From Centrapalus pauciflorus (Eukaryota; Streptophyta; Magnoliopsida; Asterales; Asteraceae): 64,000 nucleotides of DNA. Positions 58,750-64,000 of the stretch are shown piece by piece; position 1 is the first letter of the stretch; every line of letters begins with the position of its first letter. The notes under the pieces were generated by a model. The model was not told where the DNA came from and searched no databases. It worked only from the letters and a program-made list of their open reading frames with translations. Location: contig JAANYP010001767.1 in NCBI GenBank assembly GCA_020465985.1, positions 1 to 64,000 on the forward strand, given 5' to 3'. Position numbers and translations under genes: made by a program.

Positions 58750-59285
58750 AGTAGCTCTAAAGCCCTAGTTGAAGAATGTTCAACTTTTAACTTGTGAAAA
58801 GCCTCACCATCTTCCCTTTTTCACAAGCGGCACACAACTGCTCCTTCTGAAACCGGAGAGTTGGTAACCCTTTGACTAAACCTCCTTTTGCAAGATTGGT
58901 TCATTCTTTGAAGTTCAAATGGGATAGACGGCGATGCCACAACCATGATACTTTAGATATTGCCTTTGACAGTAAGCAAACGTCTTTCTTCAGATTAATG
59001 TTGGCTAAATCTAGGGAGTACAGATTTGTTTTCCTATTCCCTACGAGGATTTCCTTCCCTTCCCCAGATCTAATGCTACACCTATTAGCCTTGAAATTAA
59101 CTTCTAACCCTTTATCGCATAGTTGGCCGAACTGAACATATTATGTCCAAGACCATCAACGTAGAAAACCTTTTGAATTGTTATCTTATCGAACTCCAGA
59201 CTCCCGTAGCCTTTGGTTGGACATAATTGATCATTGTCAAACCTTACCGTCCAGCAGAATTTGTCAACAAAATTCGTTAGGGTTT
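58750..59285 (-). pseudogene. C1 protease end and integrase start
   Basis: The rest of C1 pol on the far side of B2. The minus strand encodes LTNFVDKFCWTVRF and YVDGLGHNMFS (protease region), then WLWHRRLSHLNFKE and LCAACEKGK (integrase zinc site), before the B2 site at 58750. At least two stops and a frameshift are present. It ends at about 59285, where Athila LTR sequence begins, so the protease Asp motif and gag are not in the window. Confidence 0.8.
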
Positions 59286-60448
59286 TGATGCAACGCTTTT
59301 CAGATATATATTTGCGTCACTTTTACCCCTAGTTTTTCTGGTTTTTATCTAAAACACATTTATATAGCATCTATTTATGCTATATTCGTGTTTTCAGGTT
59401 GCTTGAAACCGATGTTCCCATTTCGGAGAGTTTCCCTTCCTCTACGTGACAAGAAAGGAAAGAGATGAGCATTTTGTGCAGTCCCGTGAGCAGAATCTTG
59501 GTCGTGGCGCGACCTTTTCCACTTCACGTCGTGACTTTTTCTTGCTGATTATGATGATTAAACGAAGAAACATGGTAGCGGCGCGATCAGTGACAACCTA
59601 GCGGCGCGACCTTCAGCAGCAGATACTGACCTGTTCGTACAGCAGTCAGTAGCGACGCGACCATTTGAATGGTAGCGGCGCCACCAGGCTTAAATCTGAT
59701 GTCATTTAAGCATCTTTTTCTCTGAAATTGAAGGGTCTTATCAATACCTAGGGTTTGGAGTGGAGGCTACGAATTTTCTCCTGTAGAGATCACGTGAATT
59801 ACTGAAAGTTGATGCAAGTGGAGTTATTGTGACAATCATTGGGGGAGTTTTCTTTGTAACCATCATTTATTTGCATCAACCTCTCTTCTATTTGTGTTTT
59901 TAGTTTATTCTCTATGGCTAGTGCGTAGTTTTCTTTGTAATCATTCGGGTTTGTCAACCCCCAAACATTAGATGCACATTTGTTAGCAAGTTTTTAGGTA
60001 TTTATCATTTCGATTCCTTGTTAGACTTATCTCTTGAAGGATATTTAAAATACATGTTTCATTTGGTGATTAATGAGTTGTTTAAAAGCGAAAGCTAAAA
60101 TTAATTTGTTAGTCATTCGTTACGAATTTGTCTATGGATTTGTTTGGCCTTGAGCTAGAAATAGGGAAAGGATTTGTTTCATGTATTTTAGATTCTAGCA
60201 ATGAGAATATTTTGTTTGGATGAAAATCTAGCATTATATGTGTATTTGCGAAAGTAGATTCACCTTTCAACAAATCGATTTGTATGAATATTATCTTTGT
60301 GTAATTAATCGGTTAGTTTATTAGGAGAATTCCGACTATCTAATCTTTTAATTTAAAAGCAAGCAAGTCAAAAGAGGAGTTTGTAACACTTGATTATATT
60401 TTCTTAACCTTTAACTATGTTATGCTTAATTTCTAGTCATCTAATGTG

Positions 60449-60479
<31 letters not shown>

Positions 60480-60801
60480 AGTAAACTTGAATGATTACCT
60501 TTTATTCATTGATTTTAAACATTTGCAATCGTTTAATCTTAGTGCCTTATTTTATATTCAAGTAGCATTTAGTGAAATAGTTTTTAATTGAGTAATAGTT
60601 TCTAAATTTGGTATTTCGTTTTCTCAAAAATCAAATCATTTTTATTTAGGCTAATTATTGACAACGAGTTTATTATCATCATTCTACACTGTGTCCTCAA
60701 GATCGATAACGCGGTTCTTCCCATTTATATGCTAGTAAACGATAGGTACACTTGCCTAATTGTCTATTAGTTCTTATTTTTGGTATATAACCATTAAGAC
60801 A
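59286..60801 (+). repeat. T1 5' LTR
   Basis: About 1.5 kb, from TGATGCAACGC (59286) to AAGACA (60801). Both edges are inferred, and the gap of nine bases to the primer site is longer than usual, so the right edge may be a little further on. It carries five copies of TAGCGGCGCGACC-like words (59504-59514, 59576-59588, 59599-59611, 59650-59662, 59673-59685) and a 29-base G run. Confidence 0.6.
60451..60479. repeat. Poly(G) run of 29
   Basis: An uninterrupted run of 29 G in otherwise AT-rich LTR sequence. Length may be affected by sequencing or assembly. Confidence 0.9.
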
Positions 60802-60810
60802 TTAAGTTTT

Positions 60811-60828
60811 TGGCGCCGTTGCCGGGGA
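60811..60828 (+). other. T1 primer binding site (Asp tRNA)
   Basis: TGGCGCCGTTGCCGGGGA is complementary to the 3' end of plant tRNA-Asp, the primer used by Athila-type elements. It supports plus orientation. Confidence 0.88.
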
Positions 60829-60966
60829 CACGGTGATTTTGAGAACAACTTTTAGTCTCTATATTAGTCGATCCTTGCGTGTTGATTTATAATCAAGCAA
60901 GTTATCTTTTTGTTAATTTTCTTGTACAAGCTCACTTGTCGTTTTTCTCGTGTGTTGTAGGTGTTT

Positions 60967-63900
60967 ATGAAACGTATCTCAGATCTGGACCTCGTCGAGC
61001 CATATTCCGACCCAGAAAGGATCATTCATAGAAAGAACTGACAACTCCACATAGATATACCGGGTCCTAGTTTCGGTGAAAGGACACCAATAAGTACATC
61101 TTCAAGGACTTCCAAAGAAGGGTGTTCGGAAACTCAAACTCCCGTCACACCTTTTTCGGAACCCAAAACGGAGTCACCTCCCGAATCTTCTCCAACTACT
61201 CCAATGGCGGATAGACGATCTATTCGGGAGAGAAAGAAACCATCAAATGCGGGTACGGGATCCGCAATTGTAAATCCGGCAGTTCAAGCGGTTCATTATG
61301 AAGTTAAATCTCATTACCTCACGTACCTTAACCAAATGCTACCATTCGAGGGGTATGCAACGGAAGATCCTAGTGACCATATAACCGCTTTTCTTGATGT
61401 TTGTGATATGATAAAGATTAGAGAGATGCCGGAGGAGGCGCTTCGACTTAGGTTATTTCCTTATACACTCCGGGGCGAAGCTAAAGAATGGTTTAAATCA
61501 TTAGATCCGAAATCTATCACGACATGGGAACAACTAATGGATGAGTTTTTGATGAATTTCTTTCCGCCTTCCAAGACTTCAAAGCTTAAGAGTGACATCA
61601 ATAATTTTGTTCAAATGACGGATGAAACTTTGCACGAAGCATGGAAAAGGTACAAAGGTCTTTTGAGGCGATGTCCACATCATGGGTTGGACTTAGATGA
61701 TCAAATCCAAACATTTTATGATGGCCTTGATGTGGGCACAAGAAATTCATCGGATGCGGCGGTAAGGGGGGCAATTTTGGATGAAACCCCCGAGGAAGCG
61801 AAAAGGTTGATTGAGAAAATGGCATCGAATGGGAGCCATTACAATGCTTCTCGACGAAGGGCCGTTCCTAGTGCCTCTCGTTAACTCGATGCATTTGAAC
61901 AATTAACTACAACTGTGGCGGATATGGGCAAACAAATTGCAATCTTAGCTAAACCTCAATCGGCGAAACATGTGGAGGTTACATGCCAACTATGCGGTGG
62001 TCCTCACACCGCAAGTGATTGCCAACAAAAGATTAGCCTTCTTCAAAGACCATCTTCGGCCAATGTTGTTCAAGAGACTTATCAGTTATGTGGGCGGCCA
62101 CATTCGGCTAGGGATTGCAATAATGAGGAGATTTATGCAATGCATGGGCAAGCAATGTGGTCTCAAGGGGACAAGTACGATTATCGGTCGCCATCCCAAT
62201 TGTATTATCATCCGAACAATAGGAATCACCCCAATTTCTAATGGAGGCAACCAAATGACCAACAAGTATCATCATCGGGAATGGGAGGCGCTAGTTCATC
62301 AAACCAACGCCAACAAATTAACTCCCATCCATCATCATTCGCGAATAAACCATAAAAGGAAGAGCTTTTCATTAGGTACACCGAGAGCAACGATAGTCTT
62401 ATGCGAAACCAACAAGCCACCATCCAAGACCTAGTTAATCAAATGGGTCAATTGCAAAAGATGATGTCGGAACGAGAGAAAGGGAAGTTGCCATCTTCAA
62501 CCGAAGACAACCCGAGGGGTCATGTCAACGCTGTCACGTTGAGAAGTGGTAAAACAACTCTAAACCCTAACTCTTTTGCTTCTAACAATGTTGTTTCTGA
62601 TGATGGACAGATTGAAGAGGAGACGGTGATGGACAAAGCACAAGATCAATGTCAAGAAAGTACCGTGCAAGTCCCCACTCCTGTTCAAACTCAATCCAAA
62701 GCACCGGTGACGCCTTACAAGCCACCGATTCCATATCCTCAACGCTTGAGGAAAGAGAAGATGGAAGAGCAGTATGGTAAATTTCTTGATCTTTTCAAGC
62801 AATTACATATAAATTTACCATTTGTTGAAGCTCTTAGAGAGATGCTGAAGTACGCTAAGTTCCTCAAAGATCTTCTCACAAAGAAAAAGAAACTTGAGGA
62901 TCTTTCAAGCGTCACAATGAATGAGGAATGTTCGGCCATTCTCCAAAATAAAATTCTCGAAAAGATGAGTGATCCGGGTAGCTTTACTTTACCTTGTTTC
63001 ATTGATGATTCTTCGATTCGTAATGCACTTGCGGATCTAGGCGCTAGCATCAATTTGATGCCATTCTCGTTATTTAAAAAGTTGGGATTAGATGAATTAA
63101 AACCAACAAGAATGAGCATCCAACTAGCGGATAGATCGGTAAAGTATCCGAAGGGTATTGTGGAGAATTTGTTAGTGCGTGTTGATAAATTCATTTTTCC
63201 TGTCGATTTTGTGGTGATGGATATGGCCGAGGATAGTAAAGTTCCACTCATTTTGGGCCGTCCATTTTTGGCTACCTCAAGAGCCGTTATCGATGTTTTT
63301 AACAAGAAACTAACTTTGAAAGTTGGTGACGAGGAGGTCACATTTGACCTCGACCAATCTATGCGTCACTCGTCCACTAATGATGACTCTTGTTATTTGG
63401 TTGATACCTTACACTTGTCTTTTGAGAAGGATTGTGTGCAGGAATTATTGGATGAATAAACGTATGATTCGGACACGGATGGATCTCATGCAAGTTTAGG
63501 GGATGTGGATTTTGACCCCAATCAAGACTTGCATGAAGTGATGGAAATGATGAATGAGGAGCCAACTCCGATGAATGATGAGTTTATTGAGGTTACGAAT
63601 GAGGTGAGTCAAGGATTAAAATCATCAATTGAGGATCCACTCATTTTGGAATTGAAAGACCTTCTTCCACATCTTGAGTATGCCTTTCTTGAAGGCGAAG
63701 ATAAGCTTCCGGTTATAATTGCAAAGGACTTAACCAATGAGGAGAAGCTTAAATTGTTGGAGATGTTGAAGGGACACAAACGAGCCATAGCTTGGAAGAT
63801 TACGGACATCAAAGGTTTGAACTCTTCGTATTGTACTCACAAGATCCTCATGGAGGATGACTATAAGCCGGTGGTTCAACATCAAATGAGGCTCAATCCT

Positions 63901-64000
63901 AAAATGCAAGAGGTCGTAAAGAAAGAGGTGATAAAGCTTTTGGATGCGGGAATGATATACCCGATTTCGGAAAGCCCATAGGTTAGCCCCGTGCAAGTTG
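60967..64000 (+). pseudogene. T1 Gag-Pol: Gag, aspartic protease, start of RT
   Basis: One frame from ATG 60967 (MKRISDLDLVEP) to the window end, broken by stops at 61039-61041, 61882-61884, 62239-62241, about 62353, 63457-63459 and 63979-63981. The gag domain (61204-61884) has LRLRLFPYTLRGEAKEWF and WEQLMDEFL. Two weak cysteine clusters follow (CQLCGGPHTASDC, YQLCGRPHSARDC). The protease (62401-63459) has ALADLGASINLMP and LILGRPFLATSRAVIDV. The RT entry (63505-63981) has KMQEVVKKEVIKLLDAGMIYPIS. Several stops sit where a single C-to-T or G-to-A change from Gln, Arg or Trp codons would explain them. Confidence 0.88.

Larger units (their letters stand above)
39602..59285 (-). mobile_element. 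Copia retrotransposon C1 with ORF3, interrupted by B2 and T1
   Basis: Minus-strand Copia element. Left to right: 3' LTR (39602-39907), ORF3 (39895-43607), promoter/intron region (43608-45060), RNase H-RT-integrase (45525-48286). B2 follows, then the integrase start and protease (58750-59285), cut by T1. Its gag and 5' LTR are not in view. It sits inside gypsy LTR G2 (probable target duplication AGACA at 39597-39601). It has many stops and is older than B2 and T1. Confidence 0.82.
59286..64000 (+). mobile_element. Athila-like gypsy retrotransposon T1 (5' part)
   Basis: A plus-strand element running off the right edge: LTR (about 59286-60801), tRNA-Asp primer site (60811-60828), leader, and a Gag-Pol frame from 60967. 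The primer site and Gag/protease type match Athila/Tat gypsy elements. It is inserted in the C1 protease. The reading frame is broken only by stop codons, with no frameshift that I see. Confidence 0.85.

Overview
This window is plant nuclear DNA made almost entirely of nested transposable elements. I found no host gene, rRNA or tRNA gene, CRISPR array or prokaryotic feature. Three things suggest Asteraceae (lettuce/chicory-like): the Gag, Pol and ORF3 types; GACTCGGCGAGTC-type palindromes in a gypsy LTR; and a third ORF after pol of a kind I know from daisy-family Copia elements. This rests on recognition, not on a database search.

Layout. (1) 1-6265: Copia element E1 on the minus strand (pol, gag, leader, 5' LTR); its 3' end lies outside the window. 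(2) 6266-7727 and 21258-25813: an old Tekay/Del-like chromovirus G1 on the plus strand, split inside its reverse transcriptase by (3) Copia element B1 (7728-21257, minus strand, TSD GTTTC), which carries gag, protease-integrase, RT-RNase H and a large ORF3. (4) 25814-27148: AT-rich spacer with long TA and ACAT microsatellites. (5) 27149-37419: a Helitron-like non-autonomous element holding a complete Copia insertion D1 (27744-34526, TSD GAAAC) that has no recognisable Gag. (6) 37618-38577: an inverted-repeat element, interrupted by (7) a gypsy LTR, G2 (38578-39601), interrupted by (8) Copia element C1 (minus strand, 39602-48286 and 58750-59285). C1 is interrupted in its integrase by (9) B2 (48287-58749, TSD AGTAG), a second member of the B family that lacks RT and RNase H, and in its protease by (10) an Athila-like gypsy element T1 (59286 to the window end).

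How the parts work together. Each Copia unit has the usual parts: LTRs, an initiator-Met primer site (in E1, B1 and B2), Gag with zinc knuckles, protease, integrase, RT and RNase H. Most are broken by nonsense codons and indels. E1 pol is open for 685 codons up to the window edge, and D1 integrase-RT-RNase H is one intact 883-codon frame. LTR pairs of B1, B2 and D1 each differ by roughly 2% by eye, so these insertions are fairly young; G1, C1 and T1 are more decayed.

Most interesting signals. (a) The ORF3 genes of families B and C, downstream of pol, each appear to have their own Pol II promoter. B1 has a TATA box, a short leader and a well-placed ATG. C1 has a TATA box, a leader exon and a GT-AG intron of about 1.26 kb ending seven bases before the ATG. 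(b) Several unrelated families carry their own array of short motifs in the LTR, leader or ORF3-upstream region. The clearest is 22 TCGA tetramers in 405 bp of the E1 leader, spaced mostly 16-18 bp. (c) Gag and pol are offset by +1 in E1, B1 and B2, with a pyrimidine-rich tract and GCAG-like sequence at the junction.
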